Shown: positions 21,271-33,338 of the stretch, in pieces
Position numbering within the stretch: the stretch's first letter is position 1
Layout: the number at the start of each line of letters is the position of its first letter
Origin: Tubulanus polymorphus
Lineage: Eukaryota > Nemertea > Palaeonemertea > Tubulaniformes > Tubulanidae
Assembly: GCF_964204645.1 (NCBI RefSeq)
Contig: NC_134034.1
Span: forward strand, 10,723,414 to 10,783,413
DNA length: 60,000 nucleotides
Direction: 5' to 3'
The notes under the pieces: model-generated
What the model saw: the letters and a program-made list of their open reading frames with translations, nothing else
What the model was told of the DNA's origin: nothing
Databases searched by the model: none
Made by a program: the position numbers and the translations under genes

Positions 21271-22090
21271 CAATTCTCGTATAGTGGTCTTGAATTGTTA
21301 GATTAGCTATAAAACCAAAAGTGAGCTTAGATTGTTCTTAAGTTGTTAGATTGGCTATAGAACCAAAATGAGCTTAGACTGGTCTTAAGTTGTTAGATTG
21401 GTTATAGAACCAAAATGAGCTTAGACTGGTCTTAAGTTGTTAGATTGGTTATAGAACCAAAATGAGTTTAGACTGATCTTAAGTTTCAGATTAGTTATAG
21501 AACCAAAATGAGCTTAGACTGGTCTTAAGTTGTTAGATTGGTTATAGAACCAAAATGAGCTTAGACTGGTCTTAAGTTGTTAGATTGGTTATAGAACCAA
21601 AATGAGCTTAGACTGGTCTTAAGTTGTTAGATTGGTTATAGAACCAAAATGAGTTTAGACTGATCTTAAGTTTCAGATTAGTTATAGAACCAAAATGAGC
21701 TTAGACTGGTCTTAAGTTGTTAGATTGGTTATAGAACCAAAATGAGCTTAGACTGGTCTTAAGTTGTTAGATTGGTTATAGAACCAAAATGAGCTTAGAC
21801 TGGTCTTAAGTTGTTAGATTGGTTATAGAACCAAAATGAGCTTAGACTGGTCTTAAGTTGTTAGATTGGTTATCGAACCAAAATGAGCTTAGACTGGTCT
21901 TAAGTTGTTAGATTGGTTATAGAACCAAAATGAGCTTAGACTGGTCTTTAGTTGATAGATTGGTTATCGAACCAAAATAAGCTTAGACCGGTCTTATATT
22001 GTAACGATTGGCTATAGTACCAAATGAGCTAAGACTGGGTCTTAAATTGTTACATTGACTGTAGAACCAGTCTTATAAGTTTCTCCATTG
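21271..22090 (+). repeat. 47-bp satellite, array C
   Basis: About 17 units of GTTAGATTGGTTATAGAACC then AAAATGAGCTTAGACTGGTC then TTAA. A segment with the variant GATCTTAAGTTTCAGATTAG occurs twice (about 21475 and 21662), about 188 bp or four units apart, showing a higher-order duplication. It decays rightward into the element end at 22175. Confidence 0.94.
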
Positions 22091-22174
22091 GCTATAGAAC
22101 TAAGATACGTAGGTAAGTTAGGTGACTTCAAATCTAAGCTTTAACTACACAACTAGCAACAGGGTTTAAAGTCT

Positions 22175-22310
22175 GGGCCTGTTGCCACAGTCATGGCTTA
22201 GACTGAAGTCCAGTCTAAGACCAACTTATTTCTATAGCCAATCTTACAACTTAAAACCTTAAGATTTAAGACACTTATGGACTTAGGTCGTGACTGTGCA
22301 ACGGGCTCCC
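22175..22310. mobile_element. palindromic element of the 47-bp family, complete ends
   Basis: It opens GGGCCTGTTGCCACAGTCAT and closes GTCGTGACTGTGCAACGGGC, reverse complementary, with GACTTAAG-type arms. It lies about 85 bp right of the array made from its interior. Confidence 0.75.
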
Positions 22311-22556
22311 GGTCGTAAATCGTAATTCAAGCCTCGCTCGATTTCAGCAGTAGAATTATCATGTGGGGCCTATTTGTCACCCAAGAGATGCCGCCGAAAC
22401 TGAATCTAATTGCTATCATTCATCTTGAGGGCTAGTGCCGAGGAAACTCATTTACAATTCATCGCTTGACCGCAACAACATCAACGTACACATACTCACA
22501 TAGTTAAACAAACGCACGCAGACGGACGAACCGGACCAGCGAAAGAGAGAGGAGGG

Positions 22557-22567
22557 AGGGAGGGAGG

Positions 22568-22618
<51 letters not shown>
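22557..22618. repeat. (GA)n tract with GGGA start
   Basis: GGGAGGGAGGGAGGGAGGGA leads into about 45 bp of pure GA. Confidence 0.95.
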
Positions 22619-22621
<3 letters not shown>

Positions 22622-22915
22622 GAAAGAGAGAGGGACACAATTGAGTGATTTAGAATTTTACGCGCGCGCATGCGGCCCGCAGTACATCATCACCATTGAT
22701 GACAGGCAATGCATCATTGGCGGTTTCGTTTCGCGGTTCGTTTCGATATTGCATGTTCTGTTTTCGCCGATTGTCGTTTCCAATCGCGCGAACCATCGGT
22801 CAACTGGTCAACCCGGTCAGCCGAACAATCAGGTCATTACCGTCCAACGAGGTAACCTGAACAGTTGGGCTCGATACCCCATTGGTCGAGCTTAATCCCC
22901 GCCCAGGGCGGCACC
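22619..22915. other. unique sequence
   Basis: Open frame 22641-22895 (+) unrecognised. The right part (about 22796-22870) contains GGTCAACCCGGTCAG-like diverged units that grade into the array. Confidence 0.5.
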
Positions 22916-23597
22916 AATTTCCGCCCATTGTCAGACTCAATCCCTCATTGGTCAGACATAATAATGCCCCACTGGTCAGACTCAATGCCCCACTGGTCAG
23001 ACTCAATGCCCCAGTGGTCAGACTCAATGCCCCACTGGTCAGACTCAATGCCCCAGTGGTCAGACTCAATGCCCCACTGGTCAGACTCAATGCCCCACTG
23101 GTCAGACTCAACACTGCACTGGTCAGACTCAATGCCCCACCGGTCAGACTCAATGCCCCACTGGTCAGACTCAATGCCCCACCGGTCAGACTCAATGCCC
23201 CACCGGTCAGACTCAATCCCCCACTGGTCAGACTCAATGCCCCACCGGTCAGACTCAATGCCCCACCGGTCAGACTCAATCCCCCACTGGTCAGACTCAA
23301 TCCCCCACCGGTCAGACTCAATCCCCCACTGGTCAGACTCAATCCCCCACCGGTCAGACTCAATGCCCCACTGGTCAGACTCAATGCCCCACCGGTCAGA
23401 CTCAATGCCCCACCGGTCAGACTCAATCCCCCACTGGTCAGACTAAATGCCCCACCGGTCAGACTCAATGCCCCACCGGTCAGACTCAATCCCCCACTGG
23501 TCAGACTCAATCCCCCACCGGTCAGACTCAATCCCCCACTGGTCAGATTCAATGCCCCACCGGTAAGACTCAACCCCCCCACCGGTCAGACTAGGCT
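22916..23597. repeat. 21-bp minisatellite, about 32 units
   Basis: The unit is GACTCAATGCCCCACTGGTCA, with CTGG/CCGG and ATGCC/ATCCC variants. Two variant types alternate in blocks, so a four-unit (84-bp) higher-order pattern is visible. The period is seven codons, so several frames are open on both strands for up to 260 codons; none is a credible gene. Confidence 0.95.
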
Positions 23598-23849
23598 CAA
23601 GTCAATAAATCCGACAAGCTAGACTGATAAATAATGCACCGTAATTAAGCTTCGTGGGATGTGCTCCGCGAACGGCAGGCATCAGTCTCCGCTCCCACGA
23701 GAGTCGAGCCGTTATTTTTCTAGCGTTGTCGATAAATTCGAACATCTATATTTAACCGATGACCACGTCTCACGGGACTAATTCGTAACGCTAGTTCAAG
23801 GTTTCTTTTTTCCCCGGTGACCGAGAAACTAGTCCGCAGAACCAGCCTA

Positions 23850-24005
<156 letters not shown>

Positions 24006-24534
24006 TGCTGAAATCGAAGACCGAAGCCACTCGCTAGTCATTGCAAATACCCCCAAGATGGAACCGCAAAAAATGGGCATCGACCAGTGCGGGGAATGGG
24101 AAAACGAAATGAAATCAGGATAAGTGGAAATTGGAAAAATAAGAAGAAATTGGAAGAATGGGTGGGAGTCGCTTATGAGGCAATCTACTAAAAGTGGCAT
24201 TAATCCGCGGACAAATGGATATTGAAGTATAGGTCACCGACGAGGACACTTGAAGGGCGAACAAACACTCGGCGTTTCATTGTTATTCATCTTATCACCG
24301 AGATTTCATCAGCCAAAGATCCGCGCGGATAATAGGCGCATACCTTTCCCTTCCGCGCGCGCGCATGCCAGCCATTCGTTAATATCGCTATTATGCATCT
24401 ATCCCTCTCGCGCTAATCTTACCGGCGACCGCGACGCAAAAATACTCATCGCATAAAAGACTCTTATCACCGCTTACCAGTTATTAGCAAAAAAAAAATG
24501 ACGGGGTTATTACTCGAACGTACCGCGTGCGTTT
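24006..24534. other. unique sequence
   Basis: Mixed unique DNA, with a GCGCGCGCGCATGC run near 24354. No gene supported. Confidence 0.55.
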
Positions 24535-24600
24535 GTTATTTTAGCTCGAGCAGACGGAAGCATCCGGCTCATTTCGTCGCCGCGATTAACGCTCGAATAG
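24535..24600 (+). repeat. dispersed 60-bp segment, copy 2
   Basis: ATTTTAGCTCGAGCAGACGG and GCATCCGGCTCATTTCGTC match the copy at 17790-17850. Confidence 0.55.
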
Positions 24601-24701
24601 CCCTACCTACCCGCGCTCGTAATAACAACGGCGAAAAACAAAACAAAATATCAAGGTTTTTGACCCCGACGAAACATATTTGATCTTTCAACGACCGTGG
24701 G

Positions 24702-24982
24702 GCAAGAAATGATTTCGACGTCGTTCTCATTGTCGTTTCCCATCGGAGACAGGCTGCGACCTTGCAACACCCCGCCGCCTACAGTCATCGCCGTCGATAA
24801 TGAGCGGAAAGTTTTCTATTTGAAGAAGGCGGCTTATCGTTGTCAGCTATATTTGACTTCTTCAAATGGGAAACTTTTCGCTCATTATTCGACGTTGATG
24901 ATGATGATGACTGCAGGGACCGGGGTGCAACAAGGCTACAGTCTGTCTCCCACGCAAAACGCTAAGTCGTTTCTTGCGCTGC
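24702..24982. mobile_element. long inverted-repeat (foldback) element
   Basis: The left arm has GCAAGAAATGATTT, GGAGACAGGCTGC, ACAGTCATCGCC and AATGAGCGGAAAGTTTTC. The right arm carries their reverse complements in mirrored order, ending CTGTCTCCC and AAGTCGTTTCTTGC. Arms are about 110 bp around a loop of about 25-30 bp. The 145-codon frame at 24697-25134 (+) is therefore an artefact. Another right-arm-like fragment (GCGACAGTCAGTCTCCC) is at about 25520. Confidence 0.75.
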
Positions 24983-26460
24983 GAGCTTTAACCAACTCCG
25001 TAGTCATATTCGATCAATCAACTATACATAGTTATAAAGTCATTTGTCTTTCGCTAAACAGCACTAAGTTGCAAGTTTATTCATGCCATAAAAATATGAA
25101 GCATATACTGCTTAGTATTGACGGCAATAAATGATGTAGTATTCCGGTATGATAAGCCTATAATATAAATCATGTAATATCAAAGATCAACAAAGATCAA
25201 TAAAATTCATTTTTGATTTTAATATCGATAATTGAATTGAATTGACCGGTCTAGCCCCGATATATTGATGGCATAGTGCACATGTTTTCAATGATTATCA
25301 AAATTTGTCGAAATAAAATAAGAGTTATGAAATATGTTCAATTACAAAACAAATTCCGAATTTCACAATTGTAATCGTTATTTTGAAATGTCAATATTGA
25401 TGATGTAGTGCACAGGGACTCATACAGAACCCTTTAAATAACGCATACTAGGTATCGGTGTAAACATTATTTCAACAGTTTTTACGCCATCAAAAAATTT
25501 AAATCTCTGGTGTTTCACAAGGCGACAGTCAGTCTCCCGCACATAGCACAGTTTTAAAAAATCAATTTGAGGACTAAAAAAACCCAACAATATTGACGAT
25601 TAGAAAGAAAAGTTCGTTACACCGACATTATGAGTAGAACACTTCTCCTCATCTTCATACTTCAAGATAAATTGAGATTTCAATTCGTCTTCGTGAAGAA
25701 ATAAACGTTGAAAAATTCGAAATTATGCGAACGACAATAACAGCCGCATAATAGAAAATTCTTACAATTCAAACTTAGTCGGCAAGTTTTCAAGCTCAAC
25801 CACACTTGAATGTAAACCGCGAAGCTTATTCCAAAAGCGCAGCATCAAATCGACGTAGCAGGAAAAAAGATTCCTAAGATTTCCGCCGCTCGAAAGTTTA
25901 AACGATTTGAAAAGTCATCGCGTTTAGTCTTCGCGCGGAGAGGAGTTACTGAATAAAACATGTTCAATCATCGGCTTTCGATATTCGTACCGCCGTTTTG
26001 ATTTCTTTTCCTACTTAAGAAATAGAATTCGAATTTTCCGCGATTAATTAAAACGCGTTTCTTTGAGACGGATTTGAATGGAAGTTCATTTTTCCAAAAA
26101 GCGATAAAACCACGCGTCGAACGCTTTTTAAACGGTCGCACGGTAAACACCGCCGCCGCGGCAAAACGGGTGAAATCGTCTAATGGTTTCGGGTTGAGTT
26201 CGGCGCGAGTCGAGTGTCGGCAGACGGATTCTCGTCACTTAATCGGTAAACGACGATCATTGACACAGAAATCGACGCAGTTGAAACACTGCGACACTCG
26301 TCGTCATCGTCACTTGCGATATGTCAATATAACCGTGACACTTGTAACGGCAGACACACTGACAGTCTTTTTTCAGCGTAATCATTACCGGTTATTCGCT
26401 GTATATCGGTAGATACCTGGATCTGTAGTTGGTTCTACGGTAAAACGAAATGAGTGCAGT
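24983..26460. other. AT-rich unique sequence
   Basis: 25100-25900 is AT-rich, with GATGATGTAGTGCACAGGG- and GATGGCATAGTGCACA-like partial duplicates near 25265 and 25400. 25960-26410 is CpG-rich with an unrecognised frame (26074-26412, +, 112 codons). I see no reliable gene. Confidence 0.45.
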
Positions 26461-26464
26461 CAAA

Positions 26465-26875
26465 CCAACAAAACTGTAAAAACTGGGCCCCGGGTCAAAT
26501 TAAACCCACACAACTGTGGAACTGGGTTCAGAGTCAAATTAAACCTACACAACTGTGGAACTGGGTTCAGAGTCAAATTAAACCCACGCAACTGTGGAAC
26601 TGGGTTCAGAGTCAAATTAAACCCACATAACCGTGGAACTGCATCCAGAGACAAATTAAACCCACAGAACTGTGGAACTGGATTCAGTGACAAATTAAAC
26701 CCACAAAACTGTGGAACTGGATCCAGAGTCAAATTAAACCCACATAACCTTGGAACTGCATCCAGAGACAAATTAAACCCACAGAACTGTGAAACTGGGT
26801 TCAGAGTCAAATTAAACCCACGCAACTGTAGAACTGGATCCAGAATCAAATTAAACCCACGCAACCGGATCCAGA
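26465..26875 (-). repeat. 39-bp satellite, array 1
   Basis: About ten units of ACTGTGGAACTGGGTTCAGA then GTCAAATTAAACCCACAC, period 39 (13 codons, hence a spurious - strand frame). Variants with GCATCCAGAGAC recur every few units. Confidence 0.93.
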
Positions 26876-28085
26876 GTTAGCGTTTTAACCCGGTAATTTT
26901 CCGCTTGGCGTCTGATGTACGTGTGTCACGGCACTAGTCTGCCCTATTCAACAGTAATCACCGGAGCAGACGGACTAGAAATGAAAATTTCTCCTCATCA
27001 TTCGTAAACATGCGCGCGCTTAACGGTCACCGACGCTTAACTAGGTCTATCGGTTTCAGCTCACAATAAATCGCCCGAAGTGATTTTGACGGGGCTGTTT
27101 TCGCTGGGATCGGCCGCGGCTAGCTTATCGATCAACGAAACGAACCGACGGCCAAACACTGCACTGTCACGTCTTATCGTCGATAAGTAATTTGACGGGA
27201 TAAGCTGTAGGCGGAGCGCTGATCAACGGGTCGGGAAGAGGAGAGACTCGGGGAGAGAATAAAATACCGAGGCACGATAAGTGATTTCCGAAGTACGTAA
27301 CCAGCTGCAGGGCCGATTGCATAGGCAGGCTTAGAATTAGGCCCGGTCTAACACCAATTTATTTATATAGCATATCTAACAACTCGAAACCATGATCAAT
27401 CAGCTTTTGATAACTTTCGAGAATTTTTCATCCTATTCTGTCGTCATTTTACCCGAATTCTGCCTTTCTGACAAAATTGTGCCATTTTCGAATGAAATGA
27501 ACTAATTCGAACTCGCAGTTAACTCGCGACTGCGGAACTAGAAGAAGGTCTTACGGCGGTTTTTTTTAAGACCCCCTCAATCCGTACCTGCCACATCGAG
27601 AACAGTAGAACTAGAACGTGATTGCATCGACGTCAGAAGGCCAACCATAAAATACCGAACAGCGCGTTGATCGCGCCGACCGATGTCTTTTTAAATCGCG
27701 CCACCGAGCCGATAAACCAACAATAGGCCCGCGTTGTCCGCGACTACGACGTTCCGCGCGGCGGCCAATTACGTGATTTACGTATAAACGACTAATAGTT
27801 ACTTGTTACGGTTGATCGCGCGGGAAACCGATGTTCATTGTTGCGGAATCGCCGTAGTAACACGGCGGCCGCCGTTTTACGATCGTTTTACGGCCAGGTT
27901 CTCACATCGTTCGACAGTTTGTTAATGTTTCCCCAAAGAGTTTCGAAGAAGAAATGAATAATGCCATTGTTAGAATCGGCTACTTGTCGCTTGCCGGCTA
28001 CACGTGCCTGCAGTGTAGCCATGAAGTTTATAGTTTAGCTATGTTTTCATGTTTCAAAGACTATGAACGTTGAAAATGTCAGTTA
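26876..28085. other. unique CpG-rich sequence with decayed element ends
   Basis: It holds a decayed 47-bp-family element end (about 27310-27395: GGGCCGATTGCATAGGCAGG) and a half copy of the 2.4 kb palindrome (about 27493-27545). The rest is CpG-rich and unique (27600-27910). No gene seen. Confidence 0.5.
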
Positions 28086-28089
28086 CAGA

Positions 28090-29200
28090 ATGATTGTTAA
28101 GTAATAACCATGGTATGGAGGTCAGCGTTTAGATACCACGGTATAAGGATCAGTGTTGAGATACCACAGTATAGTGTTCAATGGTTAGATACCACAGAAT
28201 AAGTCAGTGTTTAAAACCACGGTACAGTGTTCAATGTTGAGATTACACGGTACAGTGTTCAATGTTGAGATACCACAGTAAAGTTTAATGTTTATATACC
28301 ACAGTAAAGTGTTTAATGTTTATATACCACGGTACAGTGTTCAATGGTTAGATACCACAGAATAAGTCAGTGTTTAAAACCACGGTACAGTGTTCAATGT
28401 TGAGATAACACGGTACAGTGTTCAATGTTAAGATACCACGGTACAGTGTTCAATGTTGAGATACCACGGTACAGTGTTCAATGTTGAGATACCACGGTAC
28501 AGTGTTCAATGTTGAGATACCACGGTACAGTGTTCAATGTTGAGATACCACGGTACAGTGTGTAATGTTGAGATACCACAGTAAAGTTTAATGTTTATAT
28601 ACCACAGTAAAGCGTTTAATGTTTATATACCATGGTACAGTGTTCAATGTTAAGATACCACGGTACAGTGTTCAATGTTGAGATACCACGGTACAGTGTT
28701 CAATGTTGAGATACCACGGTACAGTGTTCAATGTTGAGATACCACGGTACAGTGTTCAATGTTGAGATAACACGGTACAGTGTTCAATGTTAAGATACCA
28801 CGGTACAGTGTTCAATGTTGAGATACCACGGTACAGTGTTCAATGTTGAGATACCACGGTACAGTGTTCAATGTTGAGATACCACGGTACAGTGTTCAAT
28901 GTTGAGATACCACGGTACAGTGTGTAATGTTGAGATACCACAGTAAAGTTTAATGTTTATATACCACAGTAAAGCGTTTAATGTTTATATACCATGGTAC
29001 AGTGTTCAATGTTGAGATAACACGGTACAGTGTTCAATGTTAAGATACCACAGTAAAGTTTAATGTTGAGATACCACGGTACAGTGTTTAATGTTTATAT
29101 ACCACGGTAAAGTGTTTAACGTTTACATTCCATGGTACAGTGTTCGATGTTGAGATACCATGGTACAGGATTCAGTGTTTATAAACCACGGTACAGGGAA
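28090..29200 (+). repeat. 28-bp satellite with higher-order structure, about 38 units
   Basis: The unit is GATACCACGGTACAGTGTTC then AATGTTGA. Variant units (GATAACACGG, ACAGTAAAGTTTAATGTTTA, TATACCATGGTACAG) recur in the same order 362 bp apart (28403 and 28765; the tgtgtaatg unit near 28559 and 28921). A ~360-bp block was therefore duplicated as a whole. Confidence 0.95.
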
Positions 29201-29670
29201 TTACACTGTTAAGAGTTAACAGGAGTTTTTTATTTCTAACATCTCTTCCACGTTTTGATGGCTTCGACTCTAATGGAAACCGATGGCTCTTTACGTAACG
29301 AAAAAAAAAATCGTTGTCGCGGATAGCGAAAAATAAATGACCTGACGCGCGTCGCGCTTTCGCAGATCCGGCGGCCATTTCCTAACGCCGGTAACGCGGT
29401 TCTAAACGACTACTTCAATTCTACTCGTCGAGTCCTGAACGCGGCATTAGCGCACGCCGTCGCGTTCAATATTCATCAACACACACGTTCATTAATACAG
29501 TTTATTCGCGAACTAGGAATTGAACGTTACTCATAACTCGTTCGTCAATCGGTTTAAAACCTACTCAAACATTAAACAAAGCTCAATATTCCACAGTACG
29601 GGAGTAATTACAAGGTCGTAGTTCAAGGTCACCAAGTGTGGTCGAGACGCGGGTAATTCATTTCAAAATG
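29201..29670. other. unique sequence with a CpG-rich patch
   Basis: Around 29340-29400 the - strand reads GGAAATGGCCGCCGGATC, an ATG in good context with a CAG|GTCATT after 37 nt. I give this little weight. The remainder is AT-rich and unique. Confidence 0.4.
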
Positions 29671-29880
29671 ACTTTGAGAACCAGTCACCAACCACATCTA
29701 CTGGTCACCAACCACACCTGACTGGTTACCAACCACACCTGACTGGTTACCAACCACACCTGACTAGTTACCAACCACACGGACTGGTTACCAACCACAC
29801 GGACTGGTTACCAACCACATGGACTGGTTACCAACCACACCTGACTGGTCACTACAGGTCAAATGGTCATCATACTGACC
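29671..29880 (+). repeat. 21-bp CACCTGACTGG minisatellite upstream of a SINE
   Basis: About eight units of CTGGTTACCAACCACACCTGA, with shortened CACGGACTGG variants. Related to 9150-9247. Confidence 0.88.
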
Positions 29881-29904
29881 AGTCCAACTTGTAAATGCAA
29901 TCAA

Positions 29905-29983
29905 TCACCACGTCTCAGTGGCCTTATTGGTTAAACAACTGCTTTACAGGCTGGAGACCCAGGTTCAAATCCCGGACTGGTCA
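29905..29983 (+). mobile_element. tRNA-derived SINE head, copy 2
   Basis: A-box TGGCCTTATTGGTTA (29919-29933) and B-box GGTTCAAATCCC (29962-29973) with CTGGAGACCCA between, as in the 9.3 kb copy. The T stem has the same single mismatch, so the copies share a SINE ancestor rather than being separate tRNA genes. The following GTCAGCTAGGGATGG resembles GGCTAGGGCTAGG after copy 1. Confidence 0.8.
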
Positions 29984-30611
29984 GCTAGGGATGGAGTTGA
30001 AAAAAAGAATTCTTTTTTAATGTTACAAAAAAGGGAACAATCAAGAACTACCTTCATCACAAATCCAGCAAATGAACTCATATCTCTCCAGACAATGCAA
30101 GTCTCAGACAAGCAGACTACATAATACGAATGTAATTATATCATTTTCTAGCCGGTAGATTATTTGGTTGACTTACCCTGGGGAATAACGATGTCATTTT
30201 ATTGACAGGAATAATCGCGCGGCTAAGGGACCGGTAATGACCAGTTAATGATGCAAGCAAGGCCGCGTTGTGTCCGACATTGTGTCCGATCAGCTGGAGA
30301 TATCGCTCGGTACCGTTCGGAGGCTACCCAAGGCGCGGCCGTCGATTATCGGCCAAATATCCAAATTTACAAGGTTTCTAAATGAGGCTGAAATTGAAAA
30401 CGAATATCAGGCCGGCGGTACTAAAGAAGAAAGATTATCCGACCACATTTCTTAAATTCCGTAGGTCTTCCGTAGCTTTCGACACAAAACTAATATATAT
30501 TTTTCAACCATAATTTCCATAAATATTCTACGATTTTAAGGACTAACGCGAATGCAGACTTGAATATCCAAATGCAATAACCTTGAGAGCAGTTTAAACA
30601 TGGTTAATAAA
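29984..30611. other. unique sequence, possible SINE body
   Basis: 30150-30240 (GGTTGACTTACCCTGGGGAA onward) might be the body or tail of the SINE. On the - strand it has a donor-like AGGGTAAGT at about 30170 preceded by an open stretch, but I cannot build a gene. The frame at 30270-30455 (+) is unrecognised. Confidence 0.4.
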
Positions 30612-30800
30612 CGAACGATGACCACACTCAAACGTGGTGAACGGATAATAAGATAAAATCCCACTATTTACAGATTAAAAGAATTTAAAAACAAGAATTT
30701 ATTTATTAAATCTAAAATATTTAAAAGACACGACGTTTCGATCTCACCCTAGAGATCATCGTCAGGTGATCTCTAGGGTGAGATCACTTGACTTATTGAC
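30612..30800. mobile_element. foldback element with CGAAACGTC hairpin end, copy 2 (half)
   Basis: One arm (GTGGTGAACGGATAATAAGA, CAGATTAAAAGAATTT) matches the right arm of the 54.4 kb copy in reverse. It leads to ACACGACGTTTCGATCTCAC and a double hairpin, GATCTCACCCTAGAGATCATC and GTGATCTCTAGGGTGAGATC. The opposite arm is missing. Confidence 0.65.
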
Positions 30801-31194
30801 TTTTGGACTTAAGTCATCAGTCCGTTTCAGTGCGAACGGAAGCCCGATTGATAAACTCTGGAATTTTCCAGTTTTTCACTCCCTCACACTAGTTTCCACC
30901 TATTAACCAATTCCCTGATTTTTACGCCCATTCACGAATCAGTAGTGAGTAAGGACCCCTTGCTCTTGAGTCGAACCCGGCTCTAGTTCCAACGGTTAAA
31001 AAGCGACGTATACACGTTTAAATTTACAGACATCAAAATCAACAAATTAATCGACGACATTTCCGACATTTCCGACATTTCGTCGCGAATTTCAAATGAA
31101 ACGCAAATAAAACGTCAATTGAAAAAACTCGAAGATCTCACTTCAATTTCGCTGAGTAAATAATAATCGCGCATCGTGTATCGACTCGGAGGAC
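30801..31194. other. unique sequence with decayed repeat
   Basis: About 30860-30960 has TTTTCCAGTTTTTCACTCCC and CCCTGATTTTTACG pieces like the dispersed AT-rich repeat. A small CGACATTTCCGACATTTC triplication lies near 31055. Confidence 0.5.
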
Positions 31195-31370
31195 CGGAGA
31201 GAGAGAAGAGAGGAGAGAGGAAAGGAGAGAGGAGAGAGAGGAGACAGGGATAGAGGAGAGAGGAAATAGAGGATAGGAGAGAGGATGGGAGAGAGAGAGA
31301 GGAGAGAGAGGAGAGGGAGAGGAGAGATAGAGAGAGGGAGGAGAGAGGAAATAGAGGAGAGAGAGGATGG

Positions 31371-31403
<33 letters not shown>

Positions 31404-31736
31404 TAGGGGAGAGATAGAGAGAGGGAGGAGAGAGAGGAGAGGGAGGAGAGAGGAGAGAAAGGGAGAGAGAGGAGAGAGGAGAGGAGAGGGAGGAGAGAGG
31501 AGAGAGGGAGGAGAGGGAGGAGAGGGAGGAGAGAGAGAGAGGAGAGAGGATGTGAGAGAGAGGAGAGAGAGGAGAGATAGGGGAGAGATAGAGAGAGGGA
31601 GGAGAGAGAGGAGAGGGAGAGGAGAGAGGAGAGAGGAGAGAGGAGAGAGAGGAGAGAGGAGAGAGAGGAGAGGAGAGAAAGGGAGAGAGGAGAGGGAGAG
31701 AGGAGAGGGAGAGAGGAGAGAGAGAGGATGAAAGAG
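31195..31736. repeat. 542-bp polypurine tract
   Basis: Almost pure G and A on the + strand (GGAGAGAGGAGAGGGAGGAG type). Same strand bias as 15.3, 22.6 and 23.9 kb, opposite to 10.8 kb. Long open frames in several registers are artefacts. Confidence 0.95.
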
Positions 31737-31929
31737 AGAGATCGGAGGATCGCGAGGATGGTCGGAGTCGGAGTGAATATTCAGATCAGCGCTCCGTCGG
31801 GATATTAAACTCTCCGGTAACGATGACATTCGAATATTGAATCGTTTTCCGAACTGATCGTAAAGTGGCGCGTGAGAACGTTAAACTCTGTACGTTCATA
31901 GTCGGCTGGTTGCGGTTAAATACAGTCGA

Positions 31930-32625
31930 CTACATCTGACTCGCTGAGGGACTGCTGTAAATACTTTAAAATATTGGGAACTCTGTAGCGTGTTGAGACT
32001 GCTGTAAATATTTCACCGAGTTGAGAATCAGGGAACTCGGTAGCGTTGAGACTGCTGTAAATATTTCACCGAGTTGAGAATCAGGGAACTCGGTAGCGCG
32101 TTGAGACTGCCGTAAATATTTCACCGAGTTGAGAATCAGGGAACTCGGTAGCGCGTTGAGACTGCCGTAAATATTTCACCGAGTTGAGAATCAGGGAACT
32201 CGGTAGCGTGTTGAGACTGCTGTAAATATTTCACCGAGTTGAGAATCAGGGAACTCGGTAGCGCGTTGAGACTGCTGTAAATATTTCACCGAGTTGAGAA
32301 TCAGGGAACTCGGTAGCGCGTTGAGACTGCTGTAAATATTTCACCGAGTTGAGAATCAGGGAACTCGGTAGCGCGTTGAGACTGCTGTAAATATTTCACC
32401 GAGTTGAGAATCAGGGAACTCGGTAGCGTGTTGAGACTGCTGTAAATATTTCACCGAGTTGAGAATCAGGGAACTCGGTAGCGTGTTGAGACTGCTGTAA
32501 ATATTTCACCGAGTTGAGAATCAGGGAACTCGGTAGCGTTGAGACTGCTGTAAATATTTCACCGAGTTGAGAATCAGGGAACTCGGTAGCGTTTTGCGAC
32601 TGCTGTAAATATTCCTCACATAAAG
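31930..32625 (+). repeat. 55-bp minisatellite, about twelve units
   Basis: The unit is CTGTAAATATTTCACCGAGT, TGAGAATCAGGGAACTCGGT, AGCGCGTTGAGACTG. ACTCGGT and ACCGAGT are complementary, so each unit can form a short hairpin. A diverged relative (ATCGGGGAACTCGGGTAGCG) lies near 33102. Confidence 0.94.
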
Positions 32626-33211
32626 AATCATGTTCACACACGCATGTAATTTTTTGAAAAGAGAGAAGTTCCTTGAACTTTATTGCGAATAAAATTCGAA
32701 AAAGGACAAAAGAAAAATCGAAATGGGTCTTAATAAGGGCGAAGGAGCCACCTTTTGTCCTTATTGTCCTGTGTTAGGGCCAACAGAAGCCCGCACTAAT
32801 TTTCGTGCTTTCAAATTATGTGCCAATTCAAATAATCGGGTCCAACCCGTCCTCAAAGGAGAGCGACTAAAAGTCTTAGTTGATTGGCTAGATTTCTCTC
32901 GATTCCTCGACTGATTTCAGAGAACGAGACCATGTTTTACTCGGTTCAACTAAAACTCGCGACTCAAGTTGTCGAGGTAAATCGGCCATCTTTTTCATTC
33001 ACACACGCACGCACACGATGCATCGCGTCGAAAAACTCGGGCTCGACTGTCAGCGCTGCTTGAAACCTGTATACGAAAAATTCTGTACGTGTGAACCTAG
33101 CATCGGGGAACTCGGGTAGCGGCGTCGGGACCGCGCTAAAAAACATTTCACAACAGCGTTGACGAGTTGACAATCGCAAGTGTGTGCACAAATACCTTTC
33201 AGTTATCTCCT
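32626..33211. other. unique sequence, no gene recognised
   Basis: An open frame at 32723-32914 (+) contains CPYCP but no known domain. It overlaps an 11-bp inverted repeat (AAGGACAAAAG near 32702, CTTTTGTCCTT near 32752), so I leave it uncalled. Confidence 0.45.
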
Positions 33212-33338
33212 GGGGCCGGTTCAATAGTCGGAGCTTAGTCCTAACAAGTCTAAGACCAACTTAGTTCTATAGCCCGTCTAACAACTTAAGACCAGTCTTA
33301 AGATTTAAGACAACTTGTGGACTCGAGTCACGACTTTC
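33212..33338. mobile_element. palindromic element of the 47-bp family, degraded right end
   Basis: It opens GGGGCCGGTTCAATAGTCGG, has CTATAGCCCGTCTAACAACT in the middle, and closes ACTCGAGTCACGACT. The terminal GGCCCC is lost. Confidence 0.7.

Noticed and set aside
22800-23622. Open frames up to 260 codons on both strands
   Set aside because: They exist only because the 21-bp satellite has a period of seven codons; three or more frames are open at once and no non-repeat protein sequence is attached.
24697-25134. 145-codon plus-strand open frame
   Set aside because: Its first two thirds lie inside a long inverted repeat, so it is element sequence, not a gene.
28090-29200. Centromeric or telomeric satellite
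   Set aside because: Only about 1.1 kb long, flanked by other arrays and unique DNA, and not a telomere-type unit.
30150-30240. Minus-strand exon ending at AGGGTAAGT
   Set aside because: The donor is good, but the open stretch has no clear acceptor, is not GC-biased, and lies where a SINE body would be expected.
32723-32914. 63-codon frame with CPYCP (possible zinc ribbon)
   Set aside because: Only one Cys pair, no second ligand pair, overlaps a small inverted repeat, no splice or promoter context.
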